This document shows positions 29,606-36,783 of a DNA stretch of 64,000 nucleotides, piece by piece; the first letter of the stretch is position 1, and every line of letters begins with the position of its first letter. The stretch covers positions 4,340,001 to 4,404,000 of the forward strand of contig NZ_CP025085.1 of the NCBI RefSeq assembly GCF_002847015.1, in the 5' to 3' direction. Under the pieces are notes generated by a model. It made no database searches. It was not told where the DNA came from and saw only the letters and a list, made by a program, of their open reading frames with translations. The stretch comes from Prodigiosinella confusarubida (GTDB lineage: Bacteria > Pseudomonadota > Gammaproteobacteria > Enterobacterales > Enterobacteriaceae). The position numbers and the translations under genes are program-made.

Positions 29606-29621
29606 CTAATACACATAAATT
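29606..29621. repeat. 16-bp target duplication, right copy
   Basis: Exact copy of the sequence at 27872-27887. It runs into a 15-bp tandem repeat. Confidence 0.8.
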
Positions 29622-29651
29622 TGTTACACATAAATTTGTTACACATAAATT
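29611..29651. repeat. 15-bp tandem repeat, 2.7 copies
   Basis: ACACATAAATTTGTT occurs twice in tandem (29611-29640) followed by ACACATAAATT. The left target duplication of the IS carries only the first part of one unit, so the IS inserted at the edge of this repeat. Confidence 0.8.
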
Positions 29652-29928
29652 CATCTGAAGAGAGACCTCTACTCCCAATCACATTTCTTTTAAATGAACC
29701 CTCATCGACATCAACATGGTAAATAAAACTATCGGTAATACTGAATTGATGCTCCCGCCAGTCTGCATCTAAAGCAATGGCTGAAAATATCCGTGTCGTC
29801 AGTCCAGAATAGTCGGGCATATTAACATCACCCTCGTAAATATAACGCCAGAATACCCGCTCAACACCCAGCATCTTCTCTGGTAATACGCCGAATAAGA
29901 TTAATGTCGAGATTAATATGAATTAACA

Positions 29929-30852
29929 TCAGTCCCCCTCCGCCACATCATTCCGATAATAAACCTGTTTAATATAGCGCCCACGGCCATCACCGTGACC
30001 TAAATCCATTGAAACCAGTGCCAGGACTTCGCTATCGTTAAAACCATTATCTTTGTGATATTTCGAAAGTTCGCGGGCAAAATTATAGCGCATGCTATGT
30101 GGTGCTTTCTCACCATTCAAACCAGCTTTACGAAGAAAATATCGATACCGGTTAATTGCCTGATGAATGCCTGGCTTGTCAATAAATTTACCATTGCGCT
30201 CTTGGGCTTCTTTTTCTGCATACAAAATTGCCCTTCGGGCTTCATTGCGATCAATGATTGTTGTATCACGGGGACGGCCACCTTTCGTACCAAACACAAC
30301 ACGAATGGATTTATCACCACGTTCAACGGCCTGTTTCCAGGTTGATAATGATTTGCAGGCTTCAACCGACTCTTTCGTTCTTAATCCGAAAACATAGGCC
30401 AGTCTCATCGTGGCAGCCACACCGCGATCCTGTTTTTCAATTTCATTAAAGGCTTTTAAAAACTCATCTTGTGTTAACGCCGTTTTCGTTCCATCACGAT
30501 TTACGCCTGAAATACCGAGCGATTTATTATTCAGTCGTTCATTTTTAGGGTCTGCCAAGCGGTGTTTCCCCGCAGCACTGAAGATCCCCCTTAATACTGA
30601 CATTTCATTCTGCAGAGTGCGATTGCTCAGATTTAAACTCTTTCGGTATTCAATATAACTCTCTACGTAACGCACTTTTAACGCGTCAACGCTGCGTAAC
30701 TTGATACCTGTATTGTTAAGGTGTTCAAGAAAGTAACGCCCAATACGCTGACGATCTGCAATAGTCGCGTATCCCCCTGCCCCGGCTCTGGCAAGCGAAA
30801 TGAACGCTTTCCTGAAACACTCAATCTTGGAACGGGTACTTTTCTGCTTCAT
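29929..30852 (-). CDS. Integrase-domain protein (second tyrosine recombinase)
   Basis: Protein of 307 residues with a phage-integrase-type N-terminal domain and an Integrase_1-like catalytic domain. The tyrosine-recombinase residues are present in degenerate form: Arg in YVFGLRTKESVE, Lys in FGTKGGRPRDT, His/Arg in APHSMRYNFA, His in DLGHGDGRGRYI and a candidate Tyr in KQVYYRND. Such proteins are found in ICEs apart from the main integrase. The long leader upstream holds hairpins, for example the outer stem CTTTCTGCC/GGCAGAAAG near 30890-30930. Target site unknown. Confidence 0.8.
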   Translation of the reverse strand: MKQKSTRSKIECFRKAFISLARAGAGGYATIADRQRIGRYFLEHLNNTGIKLRSVDALKVRYVESYIEYRKSLNLSNRTLQNEMSVLRGIFSAAGKHRLADPKNERLNNKSLGISGVNRDGTKTALTQDEFLKAFNEIEKQDRGVAATMRLAYVFGLRTKESVEACKSLSTWKQAVERGDKSIRVVFGTKGGRPRDTTIIDRNEARRAILYAEKEAQERNGKFIDKPGIHQAINRYRYFLRKAGLNGEKAPHSMRYNFARELSKYHKDNGFNDSEVLALVSMDLGHGDGRGRYIKQVYYRNDVAEGD

Positions 30853-31585
30853 TCTTCTCCCCTGTTCAGCATTCAGACAAAGCCTTTCTGCCGTGAACCA
30901 CTCGTAAGTGGCACCTGGCAGAAAGACTCACAACGATGACCAATACGTTGGTCAGACGTCCATGCGTGTCGGTTAGTTTGCCATCCTGGCCGTCAGATAC
31001 TGTGTAGCATGGCGAGGCTGTGTTGAGTTGTTGCAGGAGCCCGTTAAGCACTCTGTGCGACGGTTTTTATGCTCCCCGTTCACCCGGTTTTGGTGAACGC
31101 CTCAGTACCTGGACGATGTCCTCCTTTTTCATGTAGTCAGGACTTAAAAAAGTCATTAGTTGAAGTTTCAAGTTTTGCGGACGTCCGTGAAAACGGACGC
31201 AAAACGGATACGTAATTACGGAGCGATTTGGTGATTCTCGTGAAAAACACTTAAAATCGCTTTCAAAGCCGCGTATTACGTGGTGTTGACGTTGTCCGCC
31301 TTGCGGCGTCACTTGGTACTCGTTTCACTCGAACGCAAGTGACGCCGCGCTCCTCTGCTCTCAATGCGTACGTGGAAGATGCCAAATGTTCCAATTGGCA
31401 TACCCACGGTCTGCAAAGTTTGCAACCGGAAGCTGACGTCAAAGCATCAAATCGAAACGAGTAAAAAATTCGCAGAATGTATCTGCGATAGAAGATTCTG
31501 CATAAAGCAGATCGTAGTGAAGTGAACCTTCATCGCTGTTGCGATCCTCGTTTTCAAAGGTTAAACGAGGGTACCGCCCGAAGGC
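30853..31585. other. Gene-poor stretch upstream of the integrase
   Basis: About 730 bp with hairpins but no convincing gene. Hairpins include the nested pair near 30890-30930 and GTTCACC/GGTGAAC near 31077-31097. A 29-codon minus-strand frame (containing MKKEDIVQVLRRSPKPGE, ending near 31067) is possible but unsupported. It reads as a long structured 5' leader region on the minus strand. Confidence 0.4.
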
Positions 31586-31677
31586 GCCACCTCTCAGGTC
31601 AAGGTGGCATTGGCATGTGATCACCCGAAGGCGTCCCTCTCAGATCACAGGGACATTGGCATGTTGCGCGAGGCAAC
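31586..31677 (-). promoter_or_regulatory. Structured hairpin series, copy B
   Basis: Three hairpins corresponding one to one to copy A: GCCACCT/AGGTGGC (31586-31608, loop CTCAGGTCA), GTCCCT/AGGGAC (31633-31654, loop CTCAGATCAC) and GTTGC/GCAAC (31663-31677). The spacing between the first two is again 47 bp, and CCCGAAGGCG precedes and ATTGGCATG follows each of them. Stem bases differ from copy A but pairing is kept. Confidence 0.55.
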
Positions 31678-31882
31678 GTTACAACACAGTTATCTTAGAT
31701 CACTTAATGGTCCACATTCAAGGCGTAAACTACCCAGCCTTAGAACGTAGGACCTTTTCTAACTTACTCTTATCTTTATAAAGGGGTTTGATGCTCGGTG
31801 GAATGTGGTGATCAGCGAGGCTGAATAAGGCCTCGCCGGGTAATTCGGCGATTACGGTTATTCTATCCATTTGTTGATTTAT

Positions 31883-31896
31883 CGTGATGCGTCACG
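31883..31896. promoter_or_regulatory. Palindromic site upstream of the 31934 gene
   Basis: CGTGATGCGTCACG, arms CGTGA/TCACG around TGCG, lies 38 bp before the start codon. A second copy, GTGATGCGTCACG, lies 12 bp after the stop codon. Paired sites around a gene for a basic coiled-coil protein suggest its own binding sites (operator or partition-like). Confidence 0.5.
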
Positions 31897-31933
31897 TAAA
31901 ATAATTAACACCATATCTTCCCGGTGCCGTCCG

Positions 31934-32347
31934 ATGCCAACCACAACAAATTTAGATCTAAATCTGTCACAGCGCGGTCGTGGACGCCCACGAACCGGAA
32001 CCGCATTATCTGATGCAGAACGGGCTAGGCGATACCGTGAAAAGAAAAAGCTGGCCGTCGCTAATACAGAGCCATCACTAAAAAGCGAACCGGACACCAT
32101 AACCGAACTCCAGGAGCAACTGGCCGCCGCGCAAGATGAAATCTACGCTCTCCGGACACAGTTAGCCTCGTTCGTCACGAAAAACGATGACTCCGGCAAA
32201 TCCTGGTCTATCCAGGAGCGCAAGGGTAATGCTAGTTGGCGCACGGTGGAAAAAGGGCTGTCCCGATCAGCAGCGGAAGGGAAACTGGATAAGCTCGCTG
32301 CGTCGGTTGGTACGTCCCGCTACAGTTATCGGATGATTGAAGACTAA
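31934..32347 (+). CDS. Hypothetical DNA-binding coiled-coil protein
   Basis: Protein of 137 residues: a basic, AT-hook-like N-terminus (RGRGRPRTGTALSDAERARR then YREKKK), a coiled coil (about residues 50-80, ITELQEQLAAAQDEIYALRT), and a small C-terminal part (GKSWSIQERKGNASWRTVEK). Similar proteins occur on plasmids and ICEs. ATG 31934 is chosen because the basic motif follows; the frame is open to 31871. It is flanked by the palindromes at 31883 and 32360. Role as a regulator or nucleoid-type protein is inferred. Confidence 0.6.
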   Translation: MPTTTNLDLNLSQRGRGRPRTGTALSDAERARRYREKKKLAVANTEPSLKSEPDTITELQEQLAAAQDEIYALRTQLASFVTKNDDSGKSWSIQERKGNASWRTVEKGLSRSAAEGKLDKLAASVGTSRYSYRMIED

Positions 32348-32359
32348 AATTAAATTATT

Positions 32360-32372
32360 GTGATGCGTCACG
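32360..32372. promoter_or_regulatory. Palindromic site downstream of the 31934 gene
   Basis: GTGATGCGTCACG, second copy of the site at 31883-31896, immediately after the gene. Confidence 0.5.
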
Positions 32373-32700
32373 ATAATTATTTTGGCATCCAGTACCCAGC
32401 TCACATTTGTCCGCACTAGCCCTGTGGAAAGCGCGTCCAGCACATCGTGCTGATTTCGCCCAGGTATTAACCCGTAAGAGAACCCCATAAAGTAATAAAA
32501 ATTACTGATAGTAATCCCCTGCTGTTCACAATAATGCTATTTAGTTAATCCGCTGTGTTGCCATGCATCAATATGCTGTTGCTGTTGCGAATAAGTTCGG
32601 GTGTGCCGTTTTATCATGATCAAATTCACGCCGGTAATGGGTGAAAAGAGAATTTCATAACGGTTATCAATCAACAAGGCGAGATGCCCGATTGCTTACA
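32373..32700. other. Gene-free stretch
   Basis: About 330 bp between two convergent genes. No credible coding region, tRNA or strong terminator was seen. A short inverted repeat (AGTAAT...ATTACT) lies near 32490-32510. Confidence 0.4.
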
Positions 32701-33339
32701 TTATAAGTGGCGAGCAGCCAGAACAATGTGTTCCATGTTCTGGTGAGTAGGCCGGAAGCCAAGGCGTTCCAGATTGAGAGAATCAACAACCTCATCTGGC
32801 CCCCCCCAGATAGTATCGCCAGCTTGCTCCAACGCATCTATCTCGCCGGTATATGCTTCTGGTTCACCATCAACAAGCCGGTATTCAAGACGACCATCAC
32901 GAACCTGCATAATGTTAAGCTGTACAGTGTCATCTTCAGCCATAAGAAGCCAGATAAGCATTCCACCGGCTGTCTGGTGAGTATCACTGACCACAGCATC
33001 ATAATGTTTCATGATCATGCGATAGACATGCTGAGATAGTTTCGCGGCGCGATAATCAACACCAACAAATGCGCTGCTTACCTGCGGGATGTTTTTCGGA
33101 AACCCTTCAGGGGCTGTCAGATTGAATTCCAGCACGAAGTTAGCCGATACTTCCTTACTCTCGATGTGGCGCAGATACAGTCGAGCCATACCGCCGCCAT
33201 CGTCTTCCAAGATAACTTCATGTTTGTCATCATCACCGTCGATGATGTTAGCTAACTTTTGATAGACTCGTCCTGGTTCCTTGAGATCATCAGGCCAGAT
33301 AAGATTCTTATCGTGCGCTTCGATTACTAATGGTGACAT
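32701..33339 (-). CDS. Hypothetical acidic protein, second gene of a two-gene cassette
   Basis: Soluble acidic protein of 212 residues with no signal or membrane segment and no motif I recognise. Notable stretches are IIDGDDDKHEVILEDDGGGM and TIWGGPDEVVDSLNLERLGF. It overlaps the upstream gene by 13 bp, so the two are translated together and probably act together. It sits between ICE genes and the CRISPR locus, which makes it cargo. Confidence 0.65.
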   Translation of the reverse strand: MSPLVIEAHDKNLIWPDDLKEPGRVYQKLANIIDGDDDKHEVILEDDGGGMARLYLRHIESKEVSANFVLEFNLTAPEGFPKNIPQVSSAFVGVDYRAAKLSQHVYRMIMKHYDAVVSDTHQTAGGMLIWLLMAEDDTVQLNIMQVRDGRLEYRLVDGEPEAYTGEIDALEQAGDTIWGGPDEVVDSLNLERLGFRPTHQNMEHIVLAARHL

Positions 33340-33668
33340 GCCAGTGTGCAGTGTTCATTCCGTTGAAAAAATTCCACAGCACGGCGGCTAAGGTCTGCCA
33401 AATCGACGGATTTGAAAGGGGTTTCTTCTTTCTGCTCAATGTACTTTTTACGCCCATCTTCTTCGAACTGCACCACAACCAGGGGAGCAATACGCTCACG
33501 GCGAGTTGCTTCATGCCAGTTCTCATGCACAACAATAAGACGAGGACGCTTTACGCGGTCGTTGAAAGCACGAACTTCGAATTTCCCCCGAACGCCGGGC
33601 ACACGCAAGCTGCCCAAAAGAGCATAGCTATCAGCGATAGTGAATCGAGTATGTGTAATCATATTCAC
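33327..33668 (-). CDS. Hypothetical basic protein, first gene of a two-gene cassette
   Basis: Protein of 113 residues starting MNMITHTRFTIADSYALLG, basic in the middle (NDRVKRPRLIVVHENWHEAT) and ending in HCTLACHH. The start has GGAGGTG nearby at good distance. The region upstream is AT-rich and should hold the promoter. Basic small protein followed by acidic larger protein is a layout seen in toxin-antitoxin-like pairs, but no family is recognised. Confidence 0.6.
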   Translation of the reverse strand: MNMITHTRFTIADSYALLGSLRVPGVRGKFEVRAFNDRVKRPRLIVVHENWHEATRRERIAPLVVVQFEEDGRKKYIEQKEETPFKSVDLADLSRRAVEFFQRNEHCTLACHH

Positions 33669-33987
33669 CTCCGGTGTTCAAGGTATTCTTAGTAATCATT
33701 GAGATACCGTAGACCATTGCGCTGCAATGGGTTTTTTGATTTAAGTATCATATAAATACTACACTATTTTGCAACTTATTTGTTTATTGTTTCGCCATTA
33801 GACTGTGCCCAATGGGCGGATAAAGGTTTTTTGAAGCATCGGAGTCGCGGCATTAGCCATATTTTTACCCTGCTTATACAGAAGAACAGTCATTTTCAGG
33901 AGCAGTCTGCTTTTGCGCCATTACAGGCACGAATGACGGTCATTTTGGATACGCCAGCTAGACTGTCAACACTACGATCTTTGCCCA
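33669..33987. other. AT-rich gene-free stretch
   Basis: About 320 bp, AT-rich at its left half, likely the promoter region of the cassette at 32701-33668. A plus-strand frame of 77 codons here does not look like protein. Confidence 0.4.
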
Positions 33988-34353
33988 TTACCGTCTTATA
34001 TCACTGGCGCTAACAGAACAGCACCGGACGAACTGGAATGCGCCTGGAATGAGCTCATCGTCCATATTAATGACATCGCAAATAGCGAGATCCATGTTCT
34101 GATGCAGTCGCATCTGTTTACCGGCAGCAAGATTAGAAGACTGAAAAATACCTTTACGCAAATACGCATTTACGTCCGGCAATGGCGCATGCCATGGTGG
34201 CAGGAAGGCATGTTCAGAGCCACCGAACTCTGCAAACAGTGGCGCTATCCACGCATCCGCTCTCAGGGCTTTATGCTGGTTATTCGTGCACGCAACGGAA
34301 AAATCATGTCTGGCGTAGAAACGATTTCCTCTGTCACCTCGTCGACAATGTAT
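33988..34353 (-). pseudogene. Coding-like fragment of unknown gene next to cas1
   Basis: The minus strand is open for 121 codons after a stop at 34354 and reads as protein: RADAWIAPLFAEFGGSEHAF, LPPWHAPLPDVNAYLRKG, MDLAICDVINMDDELIPGAF. There is no ATG near the start of the frame, so the N-terminus seems to be missing. I do not recognise the family. It is divergent from cas1 and may mark the left junction of the CRISPR cargo. Confidence 0.4.
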
Positions 34354-34462
34354 TCAAAATGACTACATGAACAGATTCACAACGTCGGGTGCTAAAAACA
34401 TCACACTTTTCTCTTTTACGCTCCCCAGCCTCTATTTTTATAATCACACCGTTCACATCAGC

Positions 34463-34489
34463 CACTATGATTAAAAAAACTTCATAGTG
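34463..34489. promoter_or_regulatory. Inverted repeat in front of cas1
   Basis: Perfect 8-bp arms CACTATGA and TCATAGTG with an A-rich 11-base spacer, ending 12 bases before the cas1 ATG at 34502. It could be an operator or an mRNA hairpin controlling cas1-cas2. Confidence 0.45.
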
Positions 34490-34501
34490 AACATCGATAC
34501 C

Positions 34502-35383
34502 ATGACGACACTGATACTCGACAGGCCTGATTATCATCTCTGTTTGCAAGATGGACTGCTTCATCTTTCTCACCCGGAGAGAAATACCCGCCTGTTTCCA
34601 TTAGGCGATCTTGAACGCATCGTTATTGGTCAGGGGATTACCCTCAACAGCGATCTCCTGTTACGGCTGGCTGAAAACGGCATTGAACTGATCGCAGTCG
34701 GACGCCGAGGTTGCGCACACCTCTTTAACCCGCAAACACCGCCTAACGCATTACGCCTGCTACAGTATCGAGTAACATTACAAGAAGACAGCCGAGCTAA
34801 GTTGGTAATGCAATTGATAACGGCGCGCCGGGAGGGACAAAATCGGGTTTTAAAACGCTTACACGCCGAGCCGCTACCACCACTGCCAGCTGAAATACAC
34901 CATTCGCTGATGTTGGATGAGGCCCATCTCAGCCATCATTACTGGCAAGCATGGCATCACGCGCTGCCGGACAGCGGCTTTCAAGGTCGCCAACGCCAGC
35001 CACCGTGCGACCCGATAAATGCGCTACTGTCACTTTCATCTACGTTAGAAGATCAGGCACTGATACGCCCGCTCCTCGCTGAAGGATTTGACATTAATCT
35101 TGGACTGCACCATAGCACCGGGTATCGCCGCCACAGTCTATTACTCGATATCAAAGAACTGACACGCGCTACGCTGGAAAACCACATACTGGATTTATGG
35201 CAACAGCACCAGCTCACTGCCGAACACTTCACTCATAATGATTCCGCCTGTCGGCTTACCAGGCAGGGACAGCAGATTTTCTACACCGACTGGTTTAGCT
35301 GGCTGGCAAGCCGCCGCCAGGATTTACGCCGCCTGGCGCGGTTGTGTCGCCACCTACTGGAACGGGAGGCCCGTCATGTCTAA
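34502..35383 (+). CDS. cas1: CRISPR integrase Cas1
   Basis: Catalytic subunit of the spacer-acquisition complex; 293 residues from ATG 34502 (GTG 34487 would add five). The N-terminal beta domain begins LILDRPDYHLCLQDG, and the C-terminal helical domain holds the metal ligands: Glu in MLDEAHLSHHYW, His in GLHHSTGY and Asp in SLLLDIKEL. The conserved DPINALL segment is present. It overlaps cas2 by 8 bp. Base composition is less GC-rich than cas10-cas6 downstream. Confidence 0.92.
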   Translation: MTTLILDRPDYHLCLQDGLLHLSHPERNTRLFPLGDLERIVIGQGITLNSDLLLRLAENGIELIAVGRRGCAHLFNPQTPPNALRLLQYRVTLQEDSRAKLVMQLITARREGQNRVLKRLHAEPLPPLPAEIHHSLMLDEAHLSHHYWQAWHHALPDSGFQGRQRQPPCDPINALLSLSSTLEDQALIRPLLAEGFDINLGLHHSTGYRRHSLLLDIKELTRATLENHILDLWQQHQLTAEHFTHNDSACRLTRQGQQIFYTDWFSWLASRRQDLRRLARLCRHLLEREARHV

Positions 35384-35672
35384 ACCCCTTTGGCTGATTG
35401 GTTATGACATCACCTGTCCAAAGCGGCTGCGAAAAATGCAGCGACGCTGCGCGTCACAAGGCTGGGCATTGCAAAAGTCGCTGTTTTTATTTGCGCTTAC
35501 CGTGCCGGAACGCCAGGCTCTATGCCGTGAATTACAGCGCCTGATTAACCCAGAGGAAGACCGTCTTCTTTGCCTGCCGTTTGACACCCCATCCGGCAGT
35601 TTTCACCTTGGCCCTCGATCGGATTACTTACTCATTCACTCCGACCCGCGCCTGAATGATTTTGTATTTTAA
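35376..35672 (+). CDS. cas2: CRISPR adaptation protein Cas2
   Basis: Protein of 98 residues with the Cas2 ferredoxin-like fold start LIGYDITCPKRLRKMQRRC, including the conserved Asp of the first strand. It forms the Cas1-Cas2 integration complex. The ATG at 35376 overlaps the end of cas1 and has GGGAGG six bases upstream; a longer frame from 35238 only covers cas1 coding sequence. The leader of array 1 begins just after its stop. Confidence 0.9.
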   Translation: MSKPLWLIGYDITCPKRLRKMQRRCASQGWALQKSLFLFALTVPERQALCRELQRLINPEEDRLLCLPFDTPSGSFHLGPRSDYLLIHSDPRLNDFVF

Positions 35673-35692
35673 ACACACAACCGGCACACTCT

Positions 35693-35923
35693 TTGCTTAT
35701 TTTACCCTCTGAACCCGCCACCACCCGACGGGCCAATTTTTTGCACAAAAAACCAACAGAAATAAAATCACGTCAATAACAACACACGTGACATCAGGTC
35801 GTTAGCGCCACGACGTTTGCACTGGCACCAGTTTTGCTTAAAAACGTGCTTTTTGAGGCGAGAAAAACAGAAAAAACAGGGTTTGCTTGATCAAATAAAA
35901 ACAATGGGTTATAAATTTTCATT
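35693..35923 (+). promoter_or_regulatory. CRISPR leader 1 (231 nt)
   Basis: AT-rich leader between cas2 and array 1, ending GGGTTATAAATTTTCATT at the first repeat. It is the counterpart of leader 2 (44885-45115), equal in length with no net insertion or deletion. The last 35 bases differ at only one position (TCAAATAAAA against TCAAACAAAA), while the distal part is more diverged. It should carry the array promoter and the Cas1-Cas2 integration signals. Confidence 0.8.
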
Positions 35924-36645
35924 GTCCTTACGGACGCTCCCTGACTGAAGGGATTAAGACCCTAATTTCTTTCACACTACGTGTCGGTTTTTTTGTCCTT
36001 ACGGACGCTCCCTGACTGAAGGGATTAAGACTTAAATGGGTTGATATTTTTAACGGAGTCTTTTAGTCCTTACGGACGCTCCCTGACTGAAGGGATTAAG
36101 ACTTACACGGTTGCGCGTCTAAGATTTCTTTTAAGGTCCTTACGGACGCTCCCTGACTGAAGGGATTAAGACTAAGCGGCAGAACGGGCGGTATAGGCGG
36201 CATAAGTCCTTACGGACGCTCCCTGACTGAAGGGATTAAGACCATTTACAGAACCTGTTCCACTTAATGAAGTTGCGTCCTTACGGACGCTCCCTGACTG
36301 AAGGGATTAAGACCAATCGGCCCCATAAATCACCTCTTTATGCATGGGTCCTTACGGACGCTCCCTGACTGAAGGGATTAAGACATTACAGAATCATTGT
36401 CCTGACACGGTTCTGGGTCCTTACGGACGCTCCCTGACTGAAGGGATTAAGACGAAGAACAAAGCTCGCCCAAAAAATAGTTTTTGTCCTTACGGACGCT
36501 CCCTGACTGAAGGGATTAAGACTCTAATTTCTTATTAGTAGGTACTATTTCTTTGGTCCTTACGGACGCTCCCTGACTGAAGGGATTAAGACATAGGCAG
36601 CATAGACGGCATAGGTCCTCACAGACTCCCCTGACTCAAGGGATT
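35924..36645 (+). CRISPR. Type III-A CRISPR array 1: 10 repeats, 10 spacers, decayed last repeat
   Basis: 37-nt repeats start at 35924, 35995, 36066, 36136, 36206, 36277, 36348, 36417, 36486 and 36556. The repeat consists of GTCCTTACGGAC, GC, then TCCCTGACTGAAGGGA and TTAAGAC. Both parts can fold (GTCC/GGAC and TCCC/GGGA stems), and the 3' end matches the 8-nt ATTAAGAC crRNA tag. Spacers are 32-34 nt. The tenth spacer is only 22 nt and is followed by a degenerate repeat (36615-36645). The leader is on the left and transcription is rightward, same strand as the cas genes. Confidence 0.97.
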
Positions 36646-36783
36646 TTCTCTCCACCGGACGGTTTTCCGCTCATTCTCAAATTTTCCTTATCCGTTGATA
36701 GGCATTTCGGCTGAAATTTCGTATGGTTAAACCCATTACGGGCGGGCAACGTGGCGCGCCCCTTTTGGCACAAGGAGATGTCA

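Larger units (their letters stand above)
29606..29874 (-). pseudogene. Hypothetical gene cut at its 3' end by the IS
   Basis: Open frame starting MLGVERVFWRYIYEGDVN that runs through the 15-bp repeats (coding FMCNK FMCNK FMC) into the IS1202-like element. The upstream part of the frame is hydrophobic (FILISTLILFGVLPEK) but lacks ATG. It follows the integrase at 29929 on the same strand. I do not recognise it; the natural C-terminus seems lost or replaced. Confidence 0.4.

Noticed and set aside
36344..36538. 64-codon frame with repeated PYGRSLTEGIKT
   Set aside because: It is the translation of CRISPR repeats.
36751..36783. GTG 36751 as the start of cas10
   Set aside because: The added residues are unlike Csm1 starts, and the ribosome site GGAG fits the ATG at 36784 (or 36778).
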